From: Oligoflexia bacterium
Lineage (GTDB): Bacteria; Bdellovibrionota; Bdellovibrionia; Bdellovibrionales; UBA1609
Assembly (NCBI GenBank): GCA_026914095.1
Contig: JAPPIY010000309.1
Coordinates: forward strand, 1-6,655
Length of the DNA: 6,655 bases
Reading direction: 5' to 3'
Of this stretch, positions 1-4,844 are shown piece after piece (within the stretch, counting starts at the first letter, position 1; every line of letters starts with the position of its first letter). The notes beneath the pieces were generated by a model that was given only the letters and a program-made list of their open reading frames with translations, made no database searches and was not told where the DNA came from. Position numbers and translations under genes: made by a program.

Positions 1-80
1 TTCTGGACAAACAGCCTGAAACCCCTATATTTCCTTAGTTTGAAGGTTTTTTGTGCGAAGTCATATAATTCCCGAATTTT

Positions 81-719
81 TTACCTAGCTGAAAAATGTT
101 CAATAGAAAGAACTAGGGAGGCGGAAAGAGCCATTATTCTTTCTGCCGGGGACAGGTGATTGGCCTGCACATTTAAAGTTTCCCGATAGGTTAAAAACTC
201 TCCTGTTGTGGGAAATAATTTTTTGATTTTTCCAATTTCTCTTTTTCTTGGATTGCAAATGGGAAAAGTCCATGGCTTTATAACAGGGGCGTGAATTAAA
301 GCTGTCAGCTCGTGATTTTTTTTTCGGAACTCATATTTCCTGATAAAAGGATGAAACCGTCTTTTTATAGAGGCAAACAGCTCATGGCGCTCATCATATA
401 TTAAAGTGTTGGAAGCTAGTATATAGGGAGATCTTTTCAAATACAGGATAGGCTCATAGTTTTCATTTGTAATTTTCAGCGCTATAGCTCTGTTTTTCCC
501 TAAATAATAATTTTTGATCCAAAAAGGAGCCATCCCCTCTTTTTTTTCCTCTTGAGCCATTCCTATAATTTCTTTATCTTGATTTTGTATTTCATATTCA
601 AGGGGGGCATTGTATGCTAGATGATTGGAAAGCTTTTGGCCCGGCTCACTTACACCTAAAGTTTGATACAGCCGAAACTCATTCAAATTTTCCGCAAAAG
701 AAGAGAGAGCGGGAGTCAT
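81..719 (-). CDS. Phospholipid scramblase / LURP-one-like (Tubby C-terminal-like fold) protein
   Basis: The 212-residue protein has no signal peptide. After a variable N-terminus of about 35 residues, it reads as one Tubby-C-like beta-barrel domain. Residues 41-53 (EYEIQNQDKEIIG) give the opening strand pair. Residues 81-95 (LKITNENYEPILYLKR) match the scramblase strand with the F/I-x-I-x-D/N-x-x-x pattern. Residues 161-168 (EIGKIKKL) match the family's 'G.I.+.W/L' strand, and the C-terminus (about 189-209, SPAERIMALSASLVLSIEHFS) resembles the hydrophobic terminal helix of scramblases. Eukaryotic members were described as lipid scramblases; the role of bacterial members is not established, so I do not infer lipid transport. 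The ATG at 719 is the only good start, because an in-frame TGA lies six codons upstream; no clear Shine-Dalgarno precedes it. It is the last gene of the - strand group and is separated from the secreted-protein gene by a parS site. The family call rests on pattern resemblance, not on a search. Confidence 0.65.
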   Translation of the reverse strand: MTPALSSFAENLNEFRLYQTLGVSEPGQKLSNHLAYNAPLEYEIQNQDKEIIGMAQEEKKEGMAPFWIKNYYLGKNRAIALKITNENYEPILYLKRSPYILASNTLIYDERHELFASIKRRFHPFIRKYEFRKKNHELTALIHAPVIKPWTFPICNPRKREIGKIKKLFPTTGEFLTYRETLNVQANHLSPAERIMALSASLVLSIEHFSAR

Positions 720-825
720 GCTTTTAGTGTATCAAAAGCATGAGAAGAAACAAAATTGTTATATCGCTCAGCTAGATTTTATCAGAAAGTTTAAAAAAGA
801 GAAAAAAGACCAACAAAACAACTTA

Positions 826-873
826 AGAAAAAATAAAGCCAAAGGCTTTTAACCTAAAAGACCCTTTTGTTAA
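826..873 (-). terminator. Candidate rho-independent terminator, tandem hairpins
   Basis: On the - strand, a 6-bp stem AAAGCC/GGCTTT with a 3-nt loop (835-849) is followed by a T-rich tract (six Ts, complement of 828-833). Just before it in the direction of transcription is a second stem-loop (849-873) with outer arms TTAAC/GTTAA, inner arms AAAAG/CTTTT and a 2-nt bulge. The site is about 150-190 nt downstream of the stop of the - strand secreted-protein gene, so it probably ends that transcript before the scramblase-like gene. The distance is long for a dedicated terminator. Confidence 0.5.
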
Positions 874-928
874 TTTATTGAAATAGTCTGGATTTATGGC
901 TAGGGGCTAAATTTTATTTCTCAATAAA

Positions 929-944
929 TGTTCCACAGGGAACA
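929..944. promoter_or_regulatory. parS: parS-like centromere site 1
   Basis: The 16-mer is TGTTCCACAGGGAACA. Its left half is the canonical TGTTCCAC half-site and its right half differs from GTGGAACA at the two central bases, so the dyad is perfect in the outer six bases and broken at the centre. It lies in the 300-base gap between the scramblase-like gene and the secreted-protein gene. It is identical to site 3 over 22 bases (926-947 versus 2735-2756). It is a probable ParB binding and loading site. Confidence 0.85.
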
Positions 945-1019
945 ATTTAAGAGCTGACATAAAATTTTTTGAGTAGTCAAACCTATAACTCTTCAAAGCC
1001 CGAGTGAGTTTGGCAGAGC

Positions 1020-1814
1020 CTATTGTAAGAAAATGTCTTTAATGTTGAGGTCTTGACTTCTAAAAATTAAGTAGGCGAGAGACTTTTCATCCACAGTCAG
1101 GCTCATGCTTTTTTCATGGTCTTGGATGGCCTCAAAAGAATGAAAGCCTTTTGTTTCTTTAGCCATTTTTCTAACAGTATTAAAAAACTCTTTGGGAATA
1201 TTAGCAGAGGGGCCAAAGCCATAAAAGCCGCATCTCTTATGCTTTTCTCTGGGGCTTTCAAAAATAAGCAGGATTTTTTGCTTCCTTTGGCCTTTCTTTT
1301 TAAAACTTTCCAATGTTTTATCCGCTTTTAAGCTTTCTTCTTTTAAAGTGTCTTTGGGATAAGTTGTAATTAATGTGTGAATAGCTGTTTTTACCCCCCT
1401 TTGGTTTTGAACAATGTTAAAGGGGATAGGGCCAGTCCGCCCAAAACTGAAGTAGGTTCTTAGAGGGTATCTAAAGACACCAGTTTTTCTCAAAAGCCGG
1501 CTTAAGGCTCCTTCTATGGGAAAAGATTGGATAATTCTCAGGGGTCTGTTTTTGGAGAGAATGTCTACGACTTTATAAGTGTTGAAGCTTCTGTGAGGGG
1601 AGCGGCAGTTCAAGCCCCCTAAATTGGCTGGAAGAGCCAGCCGGTTTAACTGAATGACTGGGGCGAATGTCACACCATAACCTGTTTTAAATCCTGTATT
1701 GTCTCTACTGGAAATAACTGCTAAAGGCGCAGGAATAGAAACTGTTTTTTTGTTATTATCAGCTGTGCTGAAGTTGAATGAAGTTGATAAAATAAAGAGA
1801 AACAATAGATTCAT
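1020..1814 (-). CDS. Predicted secreted/periplasmic protein, unknown function
   Basis: This 264-aa protein begins with a typical Sec signal peptide: a hydrophobic core at residues 3-15 (LLFLFILSTSFNF) and a plausible signal-peptidase I site after Ala18 (S-T-A|D-N). No lipobox Cys is present. The mature part is basic, with Lys-rich stretches near residues 164-180, and contains only two cysteines (about residues 70 and 195), which could form one disulfide. I recognise no catalytic motif or family and assign no function. No Shine-Dalgarno precedes the ATG at 1814. A good -35/-10 pair ends only 11 nt before it, which suggests a nearly leaderless transcript. The gene runs in the same direction as the lipoprotein region upstream, and a parS-like site lies 67 bp before its start. 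The frame is intact end to end, unlike its neighbours. Confidence 0.7.
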   Translation of the reverse strand: MNLLFLFILSTSFNFSTADNNKKTVSIPAPLAVISSRDNTGFKTGYGVTFAPVIQLNRLALPANLGGLNCRSPHRSFNTYKVVDILSKNRPLRIIQSFPIEGALSRLLRKTGVFRYPLRTYFSFGRTGPIPFNIVQNQRGVKTAIHTLITTYPKDTLKEESLKADKTLESFKKKGQRKQKILLIFESPREKHKRCGFYGFGPSANIPKEFFNTVRKMAKETKGFHSFEAIQDHEKSMSLTVDEKSLAYLIFRSQDLNIKDIFLQ

Positions 1815-1825
1815 AGGTGAAGTCT

Positions 1826-1854
1826 ATTTTAGAAGTTAAGCTGTTTTTTGTCTA
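1826..1854 (-). promoter_or_regulatory. Candidate sigma70-type promoter for the secreted-protein gene
   Basis: Read on the - strand, TAGACA (1849-1854; 5 of 6 to TTGACA), a 17-nt spacer and TAAAAT (1826-1831; 5 of 6 to TATAAT) stand in ideal register. Transcription would begin around 1819, about five bases before the ATG at 1814. This fits the absence of a Shine-Dalgarno. In an AT-rich region such matches also arise by chance. Confidence 0.4.
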
Positions 1855-1881
1855 TTTTTTTAAAGTATTTAAGGCAAAAAC

Positions 1882-1897
1882 TGTTCCACGCGGAACA
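1882..1897. promoter_or_regulatory. parS: parS-like centromere site 2
   Basis: The 16-mer is TGTTCCACGCGGAACA, one base away from the symmetric consensus TGTTCCACGTGGAACA, and is the best of the three sites. It lies between the secreted-protein gene and the end of the lipoprotein repeat region, 953 bp from site 1 and 856 bp from site 3. On the - strand it falls inside an open frame that may be a lost extension of the lipoprotein. Confidence 0.88.
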
Positions 1898-1997
1898 TTT
1901 TAAAACCAAAGACTTTAAATGGCTTTTTTCTGCTAATGATTCAATAGAGTTTTCTGTTTCTTTTAAAATTGGCTTAAGTTTCTCTGCCAGGCAGATT

Positions 1998-2210
1998 TTA
2001 GAAGGTCCCTCCCGCCCTGTTATCAGCCTCTTTCTTTCCTGCGCCTTTAGGAATATAACCGTTTTTTCCGCAACTTCCCTCTTTTCTAGGATCGTCAGGA
2101 ATAGGACTGCCAGGAAAAAGATTGGGATTTTTTGCTATCATTTCCCTTATTCTGTTTCGTGTCTGCTCCAATTGATTCATTATTTTCTCACAACTGGCTT
2201 TGCCGGCCAT
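1998..2210 (-). CDS. Frameshifted second repeat of the Cys-rich lipoprotein (paralogous to 2257-2640)
   Basis: This 70-aa piece has no signal peptide and is probably not a free-standing gene. Its AAAGGA directly abuts the ATG, too close to serve as a ribosome binding site, and the same frame is open upstream to 2270, encoding KKIFEAE and onward. That extended frame aligns with the preceding lipoprotein: NKIFDQQF versus KKIFEAET, TDKASCEKL versus AGKASCEKI, and CAEDGY versus CGKNGY, with cysteines in matching places. At DNA level the two copies share 15 identical bases at the KASCE motif (2188-2202 and 2477-2491). Removing one A from the A9 run (2264-2272) joins both repeats in one frame of about 213 residues. 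The C-terminus is Gly/Lys rich and ends in RAGGTF. Function unknown; probably extracytoplasmic if joined to the lipoprotein signal. Confidence 0.55.
   Translation of the reverse strand: MAGKASCEKIMNQLEQTRNRIREMIAKNPNLFPGSPIPDDPRKEGSCGKNGYIPKGAGKKEADNRAGGTF
2188..2202 (-). repeat. 15-bp direct repeat, copy 1 (KASCE motif)
   Basis: The sequence TCACAACTGGCTTTG (+ strand) recurs exactly at 2477-2491. Both copies encode the KASC core of the two lipoprotein repeats in the matching codon phase, pointing to an internal duplication. Confidence 0.75.
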
Positions 2211-2256
2211 TCCTTTCAGTTGAGCTGTTAGGTTTGATTCTGAAATCGTTTCGGCC

Positions 2257-2640
2257 TCAAATATTTTTTTTTAATTCTGTTTTTATTTCTTCAATTCTTT
2301 TTAGATCAGTTGTTGCGCCAAGCTCTTCTTGCAATGCCTCTTCTCTTATGTATCTCTTATAACCGTCTTCAGCGCAATGGTGTGTAGGAGGGCCATAGCT
2401 AATATGCAGAGGACACTCCCTCCTCTTCTTGCTACGGTGTTTTTGCACTAGACTTGATATTTGAGCCTGTAGCTTTTCACAACTGGCTTTGTCTGTTGTT
2501 TTTTCTATTTTAGCTTTTAGTGAGTCAAACTGTTGATCAAAAATTTTGTTTTCTTCTTTTGATAGACATTGTTCTTTATCTGTCTGACAAGACAATAGCA
2601 GGAAAATATAAATTAAAAGCAGTTTGATTATTTTGAACAT
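2257..2640 (-). CDS. Small lipoprotein with Cys-containing repeat, possibly frame-interrupted
   Basis: The 127-aa product starts with a lipoprotein signal: two Lys in the first six residues, a hydrophobic core at 7-16 (LLLIYIFLLL), then the lipobox L-L-S-C with the lipidated Cys at residue 18. The mature part is charged and probably helical, with cysteines at about 25, 54, 76 and 89, a KASCEKL motif at 51-57, and a likely coiled coil at about 100-125. I do not recognise the family. The start is well supported: AAAGGAG (complement of 2646-2652) lies 5 nt before the ATG, the best Shine-Dalgarno in the window. The frame ends right after an A9 run, and the next frame continues as a second copy of the same repeat, so the intact ancestral protein was probably about 213 aa. 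Its promoter contains a C9 spacer tract, which makes expression by slippage conceivable. Confidence 0.7.
   Translation of the reverse strand: MFKIIKLLLIYIFLLLSCQTDKEQCLSKEENKIFDQQFDSLKAKIEKTTDKASCEKLQAQISSLVQKHRSKKRRECPLHISYGPPTHHCAEDGYKRYIREEALQEELGATTDLKRIEEIKTELKKNI
2264..2272 (-). repeat. A9 mononucleotide run at the repeat junction (frameshift point)
   Basis: Nine As on the coding (-) strand lie eight bases before the lipoprotein stop codon. Eight (or eleven) As would join the upstream lipoprotein frame to the downstream repeat frame. Runs this long are prone to replication and transcriptional slippage and to sequencing error. Confidence 0.75.
2477..2491 (-). repeat. 15-bp direct repeat, copy 2 (KASCE motif)
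   Basis: This is the exact partner of 2188-2202, in the first repeat of the lipoprotein (residues 51-55). Confidence 0.75.
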
Positions 2641-2666
2641 AAGGACTCCTTTGTTAAACAGCCCTG

Positions 2667-2693
2667 ATTTTATAGGGGGGGGGCAATAGTCAA
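2667..2693 (-). promoter_or_regulatory. Lipoprotein promoter with a C9 spacer tract
   Basis: On the - strand, TTGACT (2688-2693; 5 of 6 to the -35 consensus) is followed by ATTG, nine Cs (G9 at 2675-2683 on +) and TATAAAAT (2667-2674). The spacer is 13 nt to TATAAA or 15 nt to TAAAAT, short of the optimal 17. The homopolymer is the only G/C run of this length in an AT-rich window. This layout matches phase-variable promoters such as those of Neisseria porA and fetA, where tract length sets promoter strength. The lipoprotein ATG lies about 27 nt beyond the -10. Confidence 0.5.
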
Positions 2694-2723
2694 GCTTTTT
2701 CCCTATTCGTTTGGAAAAAGCTT
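2692..2723. repeat. Perfect 11-bp inverted repeat upstream of the lipoprotein promoter
   Basis: AAGCTTTTTCC (2692-2702) and GGAAAAAGCTT (2713-2723) are perfect complements around a 10-nt loop. The proximal arm overlaps the last two bases of the -35 box, and the distal arm ends 14 bp before parS site 3. Neither strand shows a T-run after the stem, so a repressor operator or cruciform is more likely than a terminator. Confidence 0.6.
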
Positions 2724-2737
2724 TCTATATTGAAAAA

Positions 2738-2753
2738 TGTTCCACAGGGAACA
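2738..2753. promoter_or_regulatory. parS: parS-like centromere site 3
   Basis: The 16-mer TGTTCCACAGGGAACA is identical to site 1, including three flanking bases on each side. It lies in the divergent region between the lipoprotein and the ankyrin gene, 1.3 kb upstream of parA, and is the site closest to parAB. ParB spreading from here could affect the adjacent lipoprotein promoter. Confidence 0.85.
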
Positions 2754-2762
2754 ATTGACAGG

Positions 2763-2782
2763 CCTTTGTGAGGCAACAAAGG
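2763..2782. other. Small stem-loop in the divergent intergenic region
   Basis: CCTTTGT (2763-2769) pairs perfectly with ACAAAGG (2776-2782) across a 6-nt loop. The following + strand sequence is ATAGTTTTAAG, with only four Ts, so terminator function is doubtful. Apart from this, parS and the lipoprotein promoter, I see nothing convincing in 2754-2969, including no clear promoter for the ankyrin gene. Confidence 0.3.
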
Positions 2783-2969
2783 ATAGTTTTAAGCGCTTTT
2801 TTTCACTTTCATTTAAAAGCTAGGGTTTGACTGATAGAAAGCAATTTTCGGTTTTGGCTAGTCAATATAACTCCAAAAACAGTGTTTATAACCTTTTCTC
2901 CATCTTTCAGAGGATGAACTCAAACAGAAAAATTTTGATTTTAAAATAAAAAATGATAAAAGAAAGTTA

Positions 2970-3218
2970 ATGTCTATTTTTGATTCTATTAAAAAAGGAG
3001 ACATAAGCCTCACACGGTCTTTTATTGAAGAGGGACAGGTGTCAATGAAGGATAGCAAGGGAGAAACTCCTTTACATTTAGCCGCTTCTCAAGGAAATAT
3101 AGACATAGTAAAGCTTCTTATTGAAGGGGGAGCTGATATTAATGCTAGATCTGAAAGCCCTGTAGGCGAACATATAGGCGACACTCCTCTCTATTGCGCT
3201 ATTGAAGGAGGAACATAG
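2970..3218 (+). CDS. Ankyrin-repeat protein, N-terminal fragment
   Basis: The 82-aa open piece starts at ATG 2970 behind a weak AGAAAG. It holds a degenerate first repeat (residues 5-30), a canonical repeat with the TPLHLAASQGNIDIVKLLI signature (about 32-60), and the start of a third (DTPLYCAIEGG) before the premature TAG. If translated as is, it would give a soluble stub without the membrane anchor. Confidence 0.6.
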   Translation: MSIFDSIKKGDISLTRSFIEEGQVSMKDSKGETPLHLAASQGNIDIVKLLIEGGADINARSESPVGEHIGDTPLYCAIEGGT

Positions 3219-3465
3219 AGATAGCTAAACTTCTTGTTGAAAAAAAGGCTGATCTTAGTGTTTGGTGCTCTTCCAGCGGTCTAATTCCTCTGGATGCGGC
3301 CTTAGATAATTTTGATTGGAAAGAGGCAAAATATATTTTCAAAAGCGATAAAGACACATCCCTCTATTTTGCAATTAGTGAAAAAAATTTAGAGGCAGTG
3401 AAAGCCTTAATTAAGAGCGGCGCTGATATAAAAAAACTGATGACAAACTAAATACAGCTCTTCAT

Positions 3466-3750
3466 TTGGCCAGTCAAAAGGGGAACTTAAATCTTGTAAA
3501 ATTTTGTGTTGAGCGGGGAGCTGTTGTCAATTTTAAAAACTCGATGCAAAGAACTCCTTTAGATTATGCAAAAAATAAAGAAATAAAAGAATTTCTTCAA
3601 TCAAAAGGTGGAAAGCCAAGCTCTTTTTTAGATAAAGCAATAGGTACAGGAAAGTGGTTAATTAAAATATTGATAATTTTTGTGATAACCCTATTATTTA
3701 TCGCAGTAATGAGTTCAATATTTGATTGGGTCCTGTCCTTATTTACCTGA
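3466..3750 (+). CDS. Ankyrin-repeat protein, C-terminal fragment with transmembrane helix
   Basis: The open frame extends upstream to about 3433, inside a repeat (NTALHLASQKGN), so the TTG at 3466 is not a natural start. It carries two more repeats (signatures LHLASQKGNLNLVKF and RTPLDYAKNKEIKEFLQ), a short linker and a hydrophobic helix (about residues 65-86 counted from 3466: LIKILIIFVITLLFIAVMSS) ending eight residues before the C-terminus. Confidence 0.6.
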   Translation: MASQKGNLNLVKFCVERGAVVNFKNSMQRTPLDYAKNKEIKEFLQSKGGKPSSFLDKAIGTGKWLIKILIIFVITLLFIAVMSSIFDWVLSLFT

Positions 3751-3787
3751 ACTAAAAATGGTTGAATAGTCTGAAAATACAGAAAAA

Positions 3788-3886
3788 ATGGAACTAGGTT
3801 CAGATTTTTTCAGCGCTGACCAAAAAGCTCCGATTATTCAATTGAGAAGGGAGCAGGAAGCTTTGCGGCAAAGAAAAACGGGATGA
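3788..3886 (+). CDS. Possible 32-residue ORF or gene remnant
   Basis: The ATG at 3788 opens a short frame (MELGSDFFSADQKAPIIQL, then an Arg/Glu/Gln-rich tail REQEALRQRKTG) ending in TGA at 3884. There is no good Shine-Dalgarno. Its base composition is less AT-rich than the flanks and its tail looks helical, so it may be a remnant of a displaced gene. It contains the perfect palindrome TCAGCGCTGA (3810-3819). I recognise no family. The rest of 3751-4056 holds only a stem-loop and the parA leader. Confidence 0.2.
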   Translation: MELGSDFFSADQKAPIIQLRREQEALRQRKTG

Positions 3887-3961
3887 ATAGGCATTAGATA
3901 GTCAAAACTGGACTAAAGTCTAAAAAATTATAAAAAAGATATAGACAAACTTTTTTCTTTA

Positions 3962-3990
3962 ATGAGAAAATGCTTTTAAAGCTTTCTCAT
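3962..3990. promoter_or_regulatory. Inverted repeat in the parA leader region
   Basis: ATGAGAAA (3962-3969) and TTTCTCAT (3983-3990) are perfect complements around a 13-nt loop that itself contains the near-palindrome GCTTTTAAAGC. No T-run follows on either strand. It lies 66 bp before the parA start, a position compatible with an operator for the parAB operon or a transcript leader structure. No promoter could be placed with confidence. Confidence 0.35.
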
Positions 3991-4043
3991 AGAATACTCA
4001 AAAAATGATTATTCAAAAGAGTAAGGTTAGTCAGTTAACATTT

Positions 4044-4048
4044 AAAGG
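4044..4048 (+). promoter_or_regulatory. Ribosome binding site deciding the TTG start of parA
   Basis: AAAGG lies 8 nt before the TTG at 4057. The product from this TTG begins exactly where ParA proteins normally begin, ten residues before the Walker A motif, and no ATG occurs before that motif. Confidence 0.55.
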
Positions 4049-4056
4049 CAGGCATC

Positions 4057-4818
4057 TTGGGTCAAGTGATCAGTTTGGTTAATCAAAAAGGGGGAGTGGG
4101 CAAGACCACAAGCTCTGTTAATCTAGCCTCGGCTTTGGCTCTGAAAGACTACAAGTGTTTAGTGATTGATATGGATCCCCAAGGCAATGCCTCAAGGGCT
4201 TTAAATTCTCAAACCGAGTTTTCAACTATTTATAAGGCTTTATCCGGCGCGGTTTCTATTCAGCAAACTCTTCAAAAAACCGATTTGGACAATTTATTTT
4301 TAATATCCAGTAGCGGTCATTTGGCAGGCTTTAGTTTGGAAGCTCTTAATAGGGACTCTTGGGAGTTTTGTTTAAAAAATCAGATACAAGCTTTAATTAA
4401 GAATTTTGATTATATTTTTATAGACTGCCCTCCGTCTTTAGGCCCTTTAACAGTCAATGTTTTAGTCGCTTCCCACCAGTTTATTGTTCCCTTGCAGTGT
4501 GAATACTATGCTTTAGAAGGCTTGAGCCAGCTTATTGAGACCATTCGCCGAGTGCGGGCTAACTTTAATCCGAATTTGAAATTTCAAGGAATTTTGCTCA
4601 CTATGTTTGATGCGAGAAACAAGCTCTCCCGACAAATTGAAGCTGAAGTGAGAGCGCATTTTGAAGATAAAGTTTTTCAAACCATCGTCCCCCGCAATGT
4701 TCGTTTAAGTGAAGCCCCCGGCTTTGGAAAAAGTATTTTTCAATATGATCCCAGATCCTTAGGGGCTAAAACCTATTATAATCTTTCTGCTGAGTTTGAA
4801 AAATCAGCTCATTTATAA
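4057..4818 (+). CDS. parA: ParA/Soj chromosome-partitioning ATPase
   Basis: The 253-aa protein is the usual size for a chromosomal ParA/Soj. It has the deviant Walker A motif KGGVGKTT at residues 11-18, including the signature Lys; the A' motif IDMDPQGN at 37-44; Walker B FIDCPP at 121-126; and the family block VPRNVRLSEAPGFGKSI at 211-227. There is no N-terminal helix-turn-helix extension as in plasmid P1/F-type ParA, so this is the small chromosomal type. ATP-bound ParA dimers bind DNA nonspecifically and are released by ParB-parS complexes, pulling origins apart. It starts with TTG, as does parB; the Shine-Dalgarno and alignment both support this. parB follows after 26 nt with its own ribosome site, so the two are almost certainly co-transcribed. 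In many bacteria rsmG and mnmG precede parA; here a broken ankyrin gene takes that place. Confidence 0.96.
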   Translation: MGQVISLVNQKGGVGKTTSSVNLASALALKDYKCLVIDMDPQGNASRALNSQTEFSTIYKALSGAVSIQQTLQKTDLDNLFLISSSGHLAGFSLEALNRDSWEFCLKNQIQALIKNFDYIFIDCPPSLGPLTVNVLVASHQFIVPLQCEYYALEGLSQLIETIRRVRANFNPNLKFQGILLTMFDARNKLSRQIEAEVRAHFEDKVFQTIVPRNVRLSEAPGFGKSIFQYDPRSLGAKTYYNLSAEFEKSAHL

Positions 4819-4832
4819 TAGAAACTTTTAAA

Positions 4833-4837
4833 AGAGG
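4833..4837 (+). promoter_or_regulatory. Ribosome binding site deciding the TTG start of parB
   Basis: AGAGG lies 7 nt before the TTG at 4845. The next in-frame ATG is at residue 141, inside the DNA-binding region, so the TTG start is effectively certain. Confidence 0.7.
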
Positions 4838-4844
4838 AAAAAAC

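Larger units (their letters stand above)
2970..3750 (+). pseudogene. Ankyrin-repeat protein with C-terminal membrane anchor, broken by two frameshifts
   Basis: Three consecutive frames together give one protein of about 260 residues with roughly six to seven ankyrin repeats and a single C-terminal transmembrane helix. Frame 1 (2970-3218) ends in a stop where the repeat should read EGGNIEIAKLL; the sequence GGAGGAACATAG lacks one A. Frame 2 (about 3215-3451) reads IEIAKLLVEKKADLS through AVKALIKSGADIKK; it then stops because the A run at 3430-3436 has seven As instead of eight. Frame 3 continues DDKLNTALHLASQKGN to 3750. Both lesions are one-base losses. Ankyrin repeats mediate protein-protein contact and are common in secreted or surface proteins of host-associated bacteria. 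Without a signal peptide and with a C-terminal helix, the intact protein looks tail-anchored with the repeats in the cytoplasm. Either the gene is decaying or the two indels are sequencing errors. Confidence 0.8.

Noticed and set aside
1..80. Partial gene at the left edge
   Set aside because: The + frame open across the edge simply runs on as a shadow of the scramblase-like gene, and I see no motif in the 80 bases.
1116..1331. + strand open frame of 71 codons
   Set aside because: It is antisense to the intact secreted-protein gene, Phe/Lys rich as expected of a mirrored AT-rich gene, with no ribosome site.
1848..2362. + strand open frames of 127 and 76 codons (from 1848 and 2132)
   Set aside because: They overlap the lipoprotein repeats, whose frame is supported by internal homology. 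The products are Phe/Ser/Cys rich and have no Shine-Dalgarno.
720..2969. Replication origin (oriC)
   Set aside because: parS sites imply origin proximity, but I find no cluster of DnaA boxes; the single TCATCCACA-like word near 1086 lies in a coding region.
2858..3058. - strand 66-codon frame
   Set aside because: It is the shadow of the first ankyrin repeats, which have clear family signatures on the + strand.
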